64,000 bases of DNA, taken from the NCBI GenBank assembly GCA_963826035.1, contig CAWGVZ010000020.1:332148-396147 (forward strand), in the 5' to 3' direction. Below are positions 41,716 to 50,081 of this stretch, piece after piece. The position numbers and the translations under genes are program-made. The notes under the pieces are model-generated. The model had not been told where the DNA came from, ran no database searches, and worked only from the letters and a program-made list of their open reading frames with translations. This DNA is from Actinophytocola sp963826035. GTDB lineage: Bacteria > Actinomycetota > Actinomycetes > Mycobacteriales > Pseudonocardiaceae. Position 1 is the stretch's first letter; every line of letters begins with the position of its first letter.

Positions 41716-43302
41716 ATGGGGTACCTTGCGCCGGTGGCGACAAGATCATGGTGGGGTTGGGGAAACGTCGAGGACGCGGTCACCGGTGCCGAACGGGCCG
41801 CGCTCACCGAACGGGTGGCGGCCATGCTGCCCGACGCCGATCTCACGGTGCACGAGCCGCCCCCGGTGGCGGCGCTGACCGTCCCCGCTCCTCGGGTGCG
41901 GGTGCCCGATCCCCTGGCCACGCTGGCTTCCGACGACCTCACCGACCGGGTCTCACACGGACGTGGACAGGCATTCCGTGACGTGGTGCGCAATCTGCTC
42001 GGCCGCGTCGACCACGCGCCCGACCTGGTCCTGCGACCCCGCACCGAGCGGGACGTGGTCGACATCATGGACTGGTGCGGCGCCGCGGGAATCGCCGTGA
42101 TTCCGTTCGGCGGAGGCACTTCGGTGGTGGGTGGCGTGGAACCACGCTGTGGCGACGACTACGCCGGCACCGTCGCCATGGACCTGGGACGGCTGGACCA
42201 GATCGTCGAGATCGACCGGACCAGCCGAGCGGCACGCATTCAGGCGGGGATCTACGGGCCGGCGCTCGAGGACGGGTTGCGGCCGGACGGGCTGACACTG
42301 CGTCATTTCCCGCAGTCGTTCGAGTTCTCCACGCTCGGAGGCTGGCTGGCGACCAGGGCCGGGGGGCACTACGCGACCGTCTACACGCACATCGACGACC
42401 TGGTCGAGTCGATGCGCGTGGTGACCCCGATCGGGATCAGCGAGTCCCGCCGGCTGCCCGGGTCCGGCGCCGGCCCCTCCCCCGACCGGCTGTTCCTCGG
42501 TTCCGAAGGCACCCTCGGCGTGATCACCGAGGCGTGGCTGCGGGTCCAGGACCGGCCGCGCTGGCGGGCGGGCGCGTCGATGCTGTTCGACGACTACGAC
42601 CAGGCGGTCACCGCCACCCGCCTGATCGCGCAGTCGGCGCTGTTCCCCACCAACTGTCGCCTGCTCGATCCCATGGAGGTGTTCCTCAACGCGGGAACCC
42701 AGAGCAGCGGCGGCGTGCTGGTGCTGGGCTTCGAGTCCGCCGACCATCCGGTGGCGGAACCGATGCGGCGGGCCACGGAGATCTGCGCCGACCACGGTGG
42801 CCGGGCGACCGAGTCGGGCGTGTCGGCCGCGGCCGACACGTGGCGTTCGTCCTTCCTGCGGATGCCCTATCAGCGCGACGCGCTCGCCGCGCAGTCGATG
42901 ATCGTCGAGACCTTCGAGACCGCCTGTACGTGGGACCGGTTCGACGAGCTGCGCGCCGCCGTCCTCGCCGCGGCGAACGCCGCGTTCGCGTCGACCGGGG
43001 TGGTCGGCGTGGTGACCTGCCGGTTCACCCACGTGTATCCCGACGGTCCCGCGCCCTACTTCGGCATCTACGCCGCCGGCCGCTGGGGGCGGACGGTCGA
43101 ACAGTGGGACGAGATCAAGATCGCGGTGTCATCGGCTTTGTCCGACACCGGCGGGACGATCACCCACCATCACGCGGTCGGCCGCGACCACCGACCGTGG
43201 TACGACCGTCAGCGGCCCGACCCGTTCGCCGTCGCTCTCCGCGCGGCGAAGTCGGCCCTCGACCCGGCCGGCATCCTGAATCCCGGCGTGCTCGTGGGGT
43301 AG
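41716..43302 (+). CDS. FAD-binding oxidoreductase (alkyl-DHAP synthase-like)
   Basis: A 528-residue VAO/PCMH-family flavoprotein. TRSWWGWGNVEDA at the N-terminus is typical of the AGPS-like branch. PDLVLRPRTERDVVDIMDWCGAAGIAVIPFGGGTSVVGG is the FAD pyrophosphate loop. HFPQSFEFSTLGGWLATRAGG and FLGSEGTLGVITEA complete the FAD domain. HHHAVGRDHRPWY near the C-terminus is the AGPS-like active-site histidine stretch. Bacterial members probably make ether bonds or oxidise hydroxy acids. The ATG at 41716 has no obvious ribosome site; GTG 41734 is an alternative. Divergent from the RHS gene. Confidence 0.87.
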   Translation: MGYLAPVATRSWWGWGNVEDAVTGAERAALTERVAAMLPDADLTVHEPPPVAALTVPAPRVRVPDPLATLASDDLTDRVSHGRGQAFRDVVRNLLGRVDHAPDLVLRPRTERDVVDIMDWCGAAGIAVIPFGGGTSVVGGVEPRCGDDYAGTVAMDLGRLDQIVEIDRTSRAARIQAGIYGPALEDGLRPDGLTLRHFPQSFEFSTLGGWLATRAGGHYATVYTHIDDLVESMRVVTPIGISESRRLPGSGAGPSPDRLFLGSEGTLGVITEAWLRVQDRPRWRAGASMLFDDYDQAVTATRLIAQSALFPTNCRLLDPMEVFLNAGTQSSGGVLVLGFESADHPVAEPMRRATEICADHGGRATESGVSAAADTWRSSFLRMPYQRDALAAQSMIVETFETACTWDRFDELRAAVLAAANAAFASTGVVGVVTCRFTHVYPDGPAPYFGIYAAGRWGRTVEQWDEIKIAVSSALSDTGGTITHHHAVGRDHRPWYDRQRPDPFAVALRAAKSALDPAGILNPGVLVG

Positions 43303-43305
43303 AGG

Positions 43306-44226
43306 TCAGGGACGCAGCACGATCTTGCCGCGCGTGTGTCGGTGCGCCAGTTCCCGGTACGCGGCACGAACCTCGGTGAGTGGGTACACGTTGGCGATCG
43401 GGATCTCGAGGACACCCTTGTCGATCAGTGCGGCGAGTTCGGCGAGTACCTCCGCCTTGCCTCCCTCACTGTTGCCCGCCGTCCGGACACCGTGCCTCGC
43501 GGCGGCCTCCCAGTCGATGAGCGTGTCGATCCGGTCGGGGCGCACGCCGAGATCGATCGCCAGGTCGACGTAGCCGCCACCGAACGTGTCGATGAACGCG
43601 TCCACCCGGCCACCCGAGGCGACCCGGATCCGGTCGGCCACCCCGTCCCCGTACGCGACGGGAAGCACGCCGTGGTCGGTGAGCCAGTCGTGGTTCGCCG
43701 GGCTCGCCAGGCCGATGACCGTGGTGCCGGCCGCCTTCGCCAACTGCACGGCGACCGAGCCGACCCCGCCGGCCGCGGCCGACACCACGACCGTCTCGCC
43801 CGGGGCCAGGGATACCTCGCGGACGGCCGCGTACGCCGTGGTCCCCGCCACGTAGAGGGAGCCGGCCGCCTCCCAGGGCACGCCGGCCGGCCGCGGCGTC
43901 AGGTTGGTCTCCTCGACCAGCACGAACTGGGCGTGGCTGGCGCGGTCGTCGGAGAACCCGATCACCTCGTCACCGGGCGCCGCCAGCGTCACGCCCTGGC
44001 CGACCGCCACCACCACGCCGGCGAGGTCGCTGCCCTGCCCCGAGGGGAACGTCGCCGGCCACTGCTCCGCGAAGACACCCGTACGGATGGCCGCCTCGCC
44101 CGGGTTGATCCCCGCCGCACGCACCTCCACCAGGACCTGGCCGGCCGCGGGAACCGGCCGGGGCACCTCCACCACCTTGAGTACCTCGATGTCGCCGTAC
44201 TCGTCGAACCGCACCGCCTGTGGCAT
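43306..44226 (-). CDS. NADP-dependent oxidoreductase (zeta-crystallin-like)
   Basis: A 306-residue MDR reductase. AVRFDEYGDIEVLKVVEVPRP is the family start. PAAGQVLVEVRAAGINPGEAAIRTG follows, and ETVVVSAAAGGVGSVAVQLAKAAGTTVIG is the NADP site. It lacks catalytic zinc residues. It is divergent from the XRE regulator at 44347, a common arrangement in which the regulator controls the reductase. It is convergent with the FAD oxidase, leaving only 3 bases between the stop codons. Confidence 0.9.
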   Translation of the reverse strand: MPQAVRFDEYGDIEVLKVVEVPRPVPAAGQVLVEVRAAGINPGEAAIRTGVFAEQWPATFPSGQGSDLAGVVVAVGQGVTLAAPGDEVIGFSDDRASHAQFVLVEETNLTPRPAGVPWEAAGSLYVAGTTAYAAVREVSLAPGETVVVSAAAGGVGSVAVQLAKAAGTTVIGLASPANHDWLTDHGVLPVAYGDGVADRIRVASGGRVDAFIDTFGGGYVDLAIDLGVRPDRIDTLIDWEAAARHGVRTAGNSEGGKAEVLAELAALIDKGVLEIPIANVYPLTEVRAAYRELAHRHTRGKIVLRP

Positions 44227-44346
44227 TTGCCTGACCTTTCTCAGTCGTTGTCGGACAAGACCAGGCTGGCACGAGCGGCGACGCGCCGGCAGCGGACCGT
44301 TCACCCTAGGACCGGCGATCCTTGGACGGCCGCGACCAGCGCCGGG

Positions 44347-45207
44347 ATGATGGTGGATATGGACCGACCCGAGCTGGCCGACTTCCTGCGCCGATCGCGG
44401 GAGCGGCTGCGCCCGCACGAGGTCGGGCTGCCGAGCGGGCCGCGGCGGCGCACCCCTGGCCTGCGCCGCGAGGAGGTCGCCCAACTCGCCGGGATCTCCG
44501 CCGACTATCTGATGCGCCTCGAACAGGCCCGCGGCCCACACGCCTCCACCCAGGTGCTCGCCGCGCTGGCCCGCGCGCTACGGCTGACCGAGGACGAACG
44601 CGACCACCTGTACGTTCTCGCCGGCCATCGGCCACCCGCCGGGCGGCTGGCCGGCAACCACGTCCGGCCCGGCCTGCTGCACCTGCTCGACCAGCTCGTC
44701 GAGACCCCCGCCCAGATCCTCTCCGACCTCGGCGACCTGCTCGCGCAGAACGAGATGGCCCACACGCTGTTCGGCGCCGTCTGCTCCGTGCGCACCCACG
44801 ACTGCGCGCAGGACCACAACGTCCTCTGGCGCTGGTTCAACGACCCGGCCGTGCGGGAGGCGTATGCGGCCGACGAATGGGACCACCAGAGTCACCGCCT
44901 GGTGGCCGACCTGCGGGCGGCCGTCGCCCGCCGCGGCTCCGACGCCGACTCCACCGTGCTGGTCGACCGGCTCAGCGCGTCCAGCGAGGAGTTCACGGCG
45001 TTGTGGGAGCTGCACGAGGTGGCCGTGCCGCGACAACGCCGGATGCGGGTGCTGCACCCGACGATCGGCCCGATCGTGCTCGACTGCGAAGTGCTGTTCA
45101 CGCCGAACGAGGATCAGCGGCTGCTCATCTACACCGCACCACCCGGCACGGCGGACACCGACCAACTCGAACTTGTCCGCGTCGTGGGCACCGAGCAGTT
45201 CCGCTAA
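44347..45207 (+). CDS. XRE/MmyB-type helix-turn-helix regulator
   Basis: A 286-residue regulator. The N-terminal XRE HTH contains RRTPGLRREEVAQLAGISADYLMRLEQARGPHASTQVLAALARALRLT, and the MmyB-like ligand domain runs from HLYVLAGHRPP to the end (about 85-280: LLDQLVETPAQILSDLGDLLAQNEMA, WELHEVAVPRQRRMRVLHPTIGPIVLDCEVL). MmyB domains bind fatty-acid-like ligands. Three starts in a row (ATG 44347, ATG 44350, ATG 44359) leave the N-terminus open. It is divergent from the NADP reductase across 120 bases. Confidence 0.88.
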   Translation: MMVDMDRPELADFLRRSRERLRPHEVGLPSGPRRRTPGLRREEVAQLAGISADYLMRLEQARGPHASTQVLAALARALRLTEDERDHLYVLAGHRPPAGRLAGNHVRPGLLHLLDQLVETPAQILSDLGDLLAQNEMAHTLFGAVCSVRTHDCAQDHNVLWRWFNDPAVREAYAADEWDHQSHRLVADLRAAVARRGSDADSTVLVDRLSASSEEFTALWELHEVAVPRQRRMRVLHPTIGPIVLDCEVLFTPNEDQRLLIYTAPPGTADTDQLELVRVVGTEQFR

Positions 45208-45418
45208 GAGGCTCCGGCAGGTTGATCTTTTCTGCCCCAGGAAAGCGCAGGCACGGACGTAGGTGATCGCCGCAAAGGCGGCCTGAAACGGTCCGCAACC
45301 ACGGACGCCACGGGCGTACCGCTGGGGATCGCGCCGCCGGCGCCAACCGGCACGACTCCCCACTGCTGGCGCCCACCATCGAGAACACGCCGGCACCTCG
45401 TGGCTCCGCTGAAATTGC
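45208..45418. other. Intergenic region before the MarR gene
   Basis: No convincing gene on either strand. It separates the XRE regulator from the MarR operator. A CCGCAAAGGCGG hairpin lies near 45270; otherwise nothing is identified. Confidence 0.4.
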
Positions 45419-45443
45419 ATGACTGCGTCAGTCATATATATGA
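45419..45443. promoter_or_regulatory. Two overlapping palindromes, probable MarR operator
   Basis: ATGACTG-CGT-CAGTCAT (45419-45435, perfect 7-bp arms) overlaps TCATATATATGA (45432-45443, perfect 12-bp palindrome). Both lie within 32 bases of the MarR start codon, where autoregulated MarR operators usually lie. Confidence 0.65.
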
Positions 45444-45450
45444 TGTGGCT

Positions 45451-45957
45451 ATGGATGACCGGACTGCGAACCTCGTCGCTGCGCTCGTCGTAGCGCTGTC
45501 CGACGAGCTCGAGGCGGGCGGCACGCACGTCGCGGGCCAGTCGGCGGTCGGCACGGCCGCCCTCGCGACACTGCTGTCGGCGCCGGGAGCCCGGGTCGAT
45601 GCCCTTGGCCGGGTCCTCGGGCTCACTGGGTCCGGCACGGTGCGCCTTGTCGACCGGCTTGTCGCGGCAGAACTGGTTGAACGGCGCCGTGACATCAGCG
45701 ACCAGCGTGGTGTCTCGCTCTGGTTGACCGATCAGGGTCGCGCCGCGGCCACGCATGTCGTGACACGGCGCCGCGAGGTGGTCGCCCGGGCCCTCGCCCC
45801 GCTGAGCGACGCCCAACGCGTCGTCGTGGCCGAGGCCGTCGAACCGGTGCTCGCTCAGCTGGTCAAGGACCGGTCCCACGCGGATCGCGTGTGCCGGTTC
45901 TGCGACTACTCCGTGTGCCCCCAGGCCGACTGTCCCGTTGAAAGATCAGTGCCATGA
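45451..45957 (+). CDS. MarR-family regulator with C-terminal cysteine cluster
   Basis: A 168-residue MarR protein. The winged helix spans ALATLLSAPGARVDALGRVLGLTGSGTVRLVDRLVAAELVERRRDISDQRGVSLWLTDQGRAA. An extra C-terminal tail CRFCDYSVCPQADCP has four cysteines in two CxxC-like pairs, which could bind a metal or form disulfides. It probably represses itself and the downstream MFS pump (46329). The AT-rich double palindrome just upstream supports autoregulation. Confidence 0.88.
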   Translation: MDDRTANLVAALVVALSDELEAGGTHVAGQSAVGTAALATLLSAPGARVDALGRVLGLTGSGTVRLVDRLVAAELVERRRDISDQRGVSLWLTDQGRAAATHVVTRRREVVARALAPLSDAQRVVVAEAVEPVLAQLVKDRSHADRVCRFCDYSVCPQADCPVERSVP

Positions 45958-46028
45958 ACGGGTCCCGCCGCTGGCCGCCGACAGAGAGAGGAACAGGTCG
46001 ATGAGCGCTACAGGGCGCGCCCGCGCGA

Positions 46029-46304
46029 ACGGAGTTCTCCCGTCTGGTGCGCGACGGCGAGGTGCCCGGGCTACTGGCCTACCGCAACGAGCGTCCGGTG
46101 GGTTGGTGTGCGGTAGCGCCGCGCCTTGCGTATGTGCGGCTGCGCCGGACCCTGCGTCCGGCCGAACCTGACGACCCAGGCGTGTGGGCACCGAAACCCA
46201 ACGCCCTTCGCCAGGACGAGTCATCGTGCGGCGCGGCCTGGCCTGACCTCCGGAGTGGCGCGCCCGCAGCCGCGCTGCCCATGACCTCGCAGAACGAACG
46301 TTGA
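46029..46304 (+). pseudogene. Truncated GNAT acetyltransferase remnant
   Basis: An open frame carrying GEVPGLLAYRNERPVGWCAVAPRLAYVRLRR..DDPGVW, the first part of a GNAT-like domain common next to MarR genes. The acetyl-CoA-binding helix (R/Q-x-x-G-x-G/A) never appears; after VW the sequence is unrelated. No proper start codon is present. It is most likely a deletion remnant. Confidence 0.5.
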
Positions 46305-46328
46305 CCTGATCGAAGGAGGGAGTCCGTC

Positions 46329-47933
46329 GTGTCGGAGAACCCAAGGAAAACAGCAACCGCATACTCGGGCCGGGCCGGGCCGAGGGAATGGACGGGCCTC
46401 GGGGTCCTCGCCCTGCCGACGATGTTGCTCGGGCTCGACGTGACCCTGCTCTACCTCGCCCTCCCGGCCCTCTCGGTCGACCTGCGGCCCACCGGCACCC
46501 AAACGCTGTGGATCCTCGACTCCTACGGACTCGTGATCGCCGGGCTGCTGGTCACCATGGGCGCGATCGGTGACCGTCTCGGTCGCCGCCGCCTTCTCAT
46601 GATCGGCACCGCGGCGTTCGGCCTCGTCTCGATCGTCGCCGCCTTTGCCCCCAGTGCCGAGACCCTCATCGCGGCACGAGCCCTGCTGGGCGCGGCGGGC
46701 GCGACGCTCATGCCCTCCTGCCTCGCCCTGATCACCAACATGTTCGCCGACGCCCGCCAACGAGCACTGGCGATCGGCGTGTGGGCGACCACCTTCGCAC
46801 TCGGCATGGCCGCCGGCCCGCTCGTCGGCGGCGTGTTGCTGGAGTCCTTCTGGTGGGGCTCGGCGTTCCTTCTCGCACTTCCCATCGCCGTGCTTGTGCT
46901 GCTGACCGCACCGGTGCTGCTGCCGGAGTACCGTGCCGCCGACAGTGGGCGGGTCGACCTGCTCAGCGTCGCACTCTCGCTGGGCGCCATCCTTCCCCTC
47001 GTCTACGCGATCAAGCACGCGGCCACACACGGCTTCGACACCCAGACCACAGTCACCCTGGTGGCCAGCGCGGTGTTCACCATTGCCTTCGTCCGCCGTC
47101 AGCGCCGCCTGAGCGACCCGCTGCTCGACCTCGCGCTCTTCACAAATCGAGCCTCCGGCACCGCCCTTGGCGTCCTGCTCGTGGGACTCGTCGGCGTCGG
47201 CGGGGCGCTATATCTGGTCACTCAGCACCTTCAGCTCGTCGAAGAGCTGTCCCCGCTGGCCGCAGGCGCGTGGATGGGCCCACCCGCCATGGCGATGGTC
47301 GTGGCCGCCATAGGCGCACCCCTGCTCACGCGCCGCGTGCGACCCGGCTACGTCGTCTCGGGCACCCTCATCCTGTCCAGCATCGGCTACGTGCTGCTCA
47401 CCCAGGTGCACGGCCCCAACAGCATCGGCCTGCTCGTGGGTGGATTCGCCCTGATCTACCTCGGCTTCGGATCGGTCGGAGCGCTCGGCTCCGACCTGGT
47501 GGTCAGCACCACCCCCGCCCATCGAGCCGGCTCCGCCGCCGCGATGTCCGAGACCGTCCAGGAACTCGGCGTCGCCATGGGTGTGGCCGTGCTCGGCAGC
47601 CTGACCACACTGGTGTACCGCAATCAGATGCGCTTCACCGCACCCACCGATGGGACGCCTGGCTCTGCCCCAGCGGTCAGCGAAAGCTTGGCCGGGGCTA
47701 TGTCCACACCCCAGGTCCCGCCCGCGCTGCTGGCGGAGGCCAAAGAAGCGTTTACCACCGGGCTCAACATCTCCGCCACCATCATCGGCGCCGCCATTCT
47801 CGCGCTGGCCATATTGGCCGCGGTCGTTCTACGACACATCCCGTCCACCGGCAGGTCAGTCCCCGCCGAGCCTTCCGACACAGCCGAGGACCGGGCTGGC
47901 AGCGCGAGCACCTGCCGGAACTGGTCACCATAA
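46329..47933 (+). CDS. MFS drug transporter, 14-TM DHA2 type
   Basis: A 534-residue proton-coupled exporter of the QacA/SmvA group. LGLDVTLLYLALPALSVDL (TM1), WILDSYGLVIAGLLVTMGAIGDRLGRRRLLM (motif A) and GAAGATLMPSCLALITNMF, then GVWATTFALGMAAGPLVGGVLLESFWWGSAFLL (motif C), are typical. About 14 hydrophobic segments can be counted. GGAGGG before GTG 46329 gives a strong start. It is probably controlled by the MarR regulator upstream; the substrate is unknown. Confidence 0.92.
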   Translation: MSENPRKTATAYSGRAGPREWTGLGVLALPTMLLGLDVTLLYLALPALSVDLRPTGTQTLWILDSYGLVIAGLLVTMGAIGDRLGRRRLLMIGTAAFGLVSIVAAFAPSAETLIAARALLGAAGATLMPSCLALITNMFADARQRALAIGVWATTFALGMAAGPLVGGVLLESFWWGSAFLLALPIAVLVLLTAPVLLPEYRAADSGRVDLLSVALSLGAILPLVYAIKHAATHGFDTQTTVTLVASAVFTIAFVRRQRRLSDPLLDLALFTNRASGTALGVLLVGLVGVGGALYLVTQHLQLVEELSPLAAGAWMGPPAMAMVVAAIGAPLLTRRVRPGYVVSGTLILSSIGYVLLTQVHGPNSIGLLVGGFALIYLGFGSVGALGSDLVVSTTPAHRAGSAAAMSETVQELGVAMGVAVLGSLTTLVYRNQMRFTAPTDGTPGSAPAVSESLAGAMSTPQVPPALLAEAKEAFTTGLNISATIIGAAILALAILAAVVLRHIPSTGRSVPAEPSDTAEDRAGSASTCRNWSP

Positions 47934-47974
47934 GAGCCCGCACCTACTGGCGGCCGCGCTGCTGTGTCGGCATT

Positions 47975-48274
47975 CACGGGTCGAGCTGCGCGAGTGCCTT
48001 CCCCACCTGGGCGACGCGGGTCGGCATCCGCAGTTCCCGCCAGATCCCGATAAGTGCGCACTGCGGCACGGTCGCCTCGGCTCGCACGGAGGTCGGCGAC
48101 GGTGATCAGCGCCCATCCCTCGCTCCACTGGTCGCCGGTGCGGCGAGCGTCCGCGATGGCGGTGGTCGCGAGTCGCTCCGCCAGATCGGTCCGACCGTAC
48201 GTGGCGGACACTCCCGCAAGATCGCCGCCCGCGACGTTGGTGTTCAGGTCATCCGCGAGCCACGTCGGGCCCAC
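47975..48274 (-). other. Possible remnant of a TPR-type protein
   Basis: On the minus strand an open stretch reads AGVSATYGRTDLAERLATTAIADARRTGDQWSEGWALITVADLRASRGDRAAVRTYRDLAG, which looks like tetratricopeptide helices from a regulator or ATPase C-terminus. It has no start context or partner domain. The interval 47934-48315 otherwise holds nothing recognisable. Confidence 0.3.
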
Positions 48275-48315
48275 ACGTTCCGGTAACTGTCGGTGCCTCG
48301 TGCTGAGATGTCCGC

Positions 48316-48684
48316 ATGGCGACAGTGGACGATGTGCGGCGAATAGCGAGCGGTCTGCCGAGAACGGTGGAGCGGCTGGTGCGCGACCGGGTGAAGTTCA
48401 ACATCGGCCAGATCGTGTATCTCGCGCTCTCCCGCGACGAGCAGATTCTGGGATTCGCCTTCCCGAGGGAGGAGCGTGAGCAGCTGGTCGCCTCCGAACC
48501 CGACAAGTTCCTGATGCCGGAGCCCTCGGACCTGCGGTACCGATGGGTCCAGCTCCGATTGGCGGCGGTCGACGAACAGGAACTGCGCGAGCTGATCACC
48601 GACGCGTGGCGCATGTGCGTCCCGAAGAAGGTGGCGGCCGAGTACAACGCCCGGCCTCACGGCACGAACACCATCTCCGGGTAG
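48316..48684 (+). CDS. MmcQ/YjbR family protein
   Basis: A 122-residue small DNA-binding-like protein: ATVDDVRRIASGLPRTVER at the start, then LALSRDEQILGFAFPREERE and LRYRWVQLRLAAVDEQELRELITDAWRMCVPKKVAAEY, the typical MmcQ/YjbR pattern. Members have a double-wing fold and mostly unknown roles. It is a stand-alone gene. Confidence 0.85.
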   Translation: MATVDDVRRIASGLPRTVERLVRDRVKFNIGQIVYLALSRDEQILGFAFPREEREQLVASEPDKFLMPEPSDLRYRWVQLRLAAVDEQELRELITDAWRMCVPKKVAAEYNARPHGTNTISG

Positions 48685-48759
48685 ACCGGCGCATACCCCC
48701 CCATCGCGTCCACAGCCGTCTTTTGGAGCGCGATGCTTGCCGGCGCCGTAGCCAAAATC

Positions 48760-48806
48760 GAGATTATCGGACATCAATATAGTTAATATTTAATAGATAA
48801 AAGTAG
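48760..48806. other. AT-rich island
   Basis: Almost entirely A/T for about 45 bases (includes TAGTTAATATTTAATAGATAAAA), in contrast to the surrounding sequence of about 70 percent GC. It lies between the MmcQ and YggT genes, which are convergent; a degenerate copy of the ACGACG repeat follows at about 48818. Confidence 0.6.
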
Positions 48807-48861
48807 CGGCGGCGGGTGCGTCGAACGACGATTTCGCCGCATTGTCAGCTGCGACCAGCTG

Positions 48862-49143
48862 TCAGAGGCTGAACGCGACCGTCCGCAGGATCAGCGCGAG
48901 AATGAACACCAAGGTGAACGCCAGGTCGATCCCCACTCCGCCCGCGCGCAGCGGGGGCAGCACCCGGCGCACGGGTGCGATCACGGGCTCGGTGCCGGCG
49001 TGCGACACGCGCCGCGCCCGCCTCAGCCACGGCGAGCCACCGCCTCTACCGAGCAGGCCCGTCCAGTCGAAAATCATGCGGGCGATCATCAAGACGATGA
49101 ACGCCGTCAGCGCCCACCCGAGCAGCGTTCCGATGGCATCCAT
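48862..49143 (-). CDS. YggT family membrane protein
   Basis: A 93-residue protein with two hydrophobic segments (LLGWALTAFIVLMIARMIFDW and IDLAFTLVFILALILRTVAF) around the EPVIAPVRRVLPPLRAGGVGIDLA signature (usual family motif: P-x-R-R-x-x-P). YggT proteins are linked to cell division and the membrane in actinobacteria. Usually near ftsZ/sepF; here it stands alone. Confidence 0.88.
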   Translation of the reverse strand: MDAIGTLLGWALTAFIVLMIARMIFDWTGLLGRGGGSPWLRRARRVSHAGTEPVIAPVRRVLPPLRAGGVGIDLAFTLVFILALILRTVAFSL

Positions 49144-49181
49144 AACCCCTCAACGTGCCACGGCCCCGGAGCGTTCCACGG

Positions 49182-50003
49182 TCATGCCGGGCTGGGGGCC
49201 TCCGGCATCTTCCGCAGGCGCCTGACCGGCGAGAACGTCAGCAGGAGCACGGGCACGACCACCCCGATGATGCTGGACACGAGGATGACCTCCCGGATGC
49301 CGAAGTTCTCGGCCAGGAAGCCGGACACCAGCGCCCCGACCGGCGCGAGCCCGAGTGCGACCGACCACATGGTCGCGATCACCCGGCCCTGCAGCCGGGT
49401 CGGGTCGGTACGGTCGGCCTCGGTGAGCAGCTCGATCTCGCCGCCGACCGACAGCGGCACGAACATGTCGATCACCGAGGCGTCGAACCCGAGGGCGGCG
49501 AAACCGAAGGAGCGGCAGCGCTCCCCCAGCTCGTCCGCACCCGTCTCCCTGGCGAACTCGGTCACCCAGTTGACGACGCTGTGGTGGGTCACCACCACGC
49601 CTTTCGGCTGCCCGGTCGAGCCGGACGTGTACATGACGTAGGCGGCGTTGTCCGGGCCGGCGGGTCCGGCCGACACCTCACCCGTCGAGCCGCCTGCCTC
49701 GATCAGGTCGGCCGTCACGACGATCGTCGCGTCCGCGTCCCGGAGCAACAGGGTGCGCCGTTCGGCCGGCAGGTCCGGGTCCACGGGCACGTAGGCGCCA
49801 CCGGCCATGAGGACGCCGAGCACCGCGACCACCAGTTCGGGCGTGCGGGCGAGGCTCACCCCGACGGTCGTCTCCGGTCCGACTCCCTTGACACGCAACG
49901 TCTCCGCGAGACGCGCGGCCGCGCCCACGAGTTCGGCGTAGGTCATCGTCCGGTCCCACTGCCGCACGGCCACCGCGTCCGGGGTGCGACCGGCCTGCGC
50001 CAA
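49182..50003 (-). pseudogene. NRPS adenylation-domain fragment fused to an MFS exporter tail
   Basis: One open frame joins two unrelated halves. Residues about 1-205 are the front of an NRPS adenylation domain: core motifs TYAEL, AGGAYVPVDPDLP, YVMYTSGSTGQPKG and FDASVIDMF are all present. After TEADRTDP the frame continues as GRVIATMWSVALGLAPVGALVSGFLAENFG and further hydrophobic stretches, which is the C-terminal end of an MFS exporter. The A10 lysine half and the front of the exporter are missing. A stop lies just before the A domain (TAG, about 50007), so the rest of the NRPS is gone. This looks like a deletion scar or a misjoin. Confidence 0.7.
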
Positions 50004-50081
50004 GCACTAACGAGGGCAGGTTCATTACTCCCCCATGGTCGTCGTGTATGTCTACACGCCCGGCGGGCGTCCGTCGAGGAC

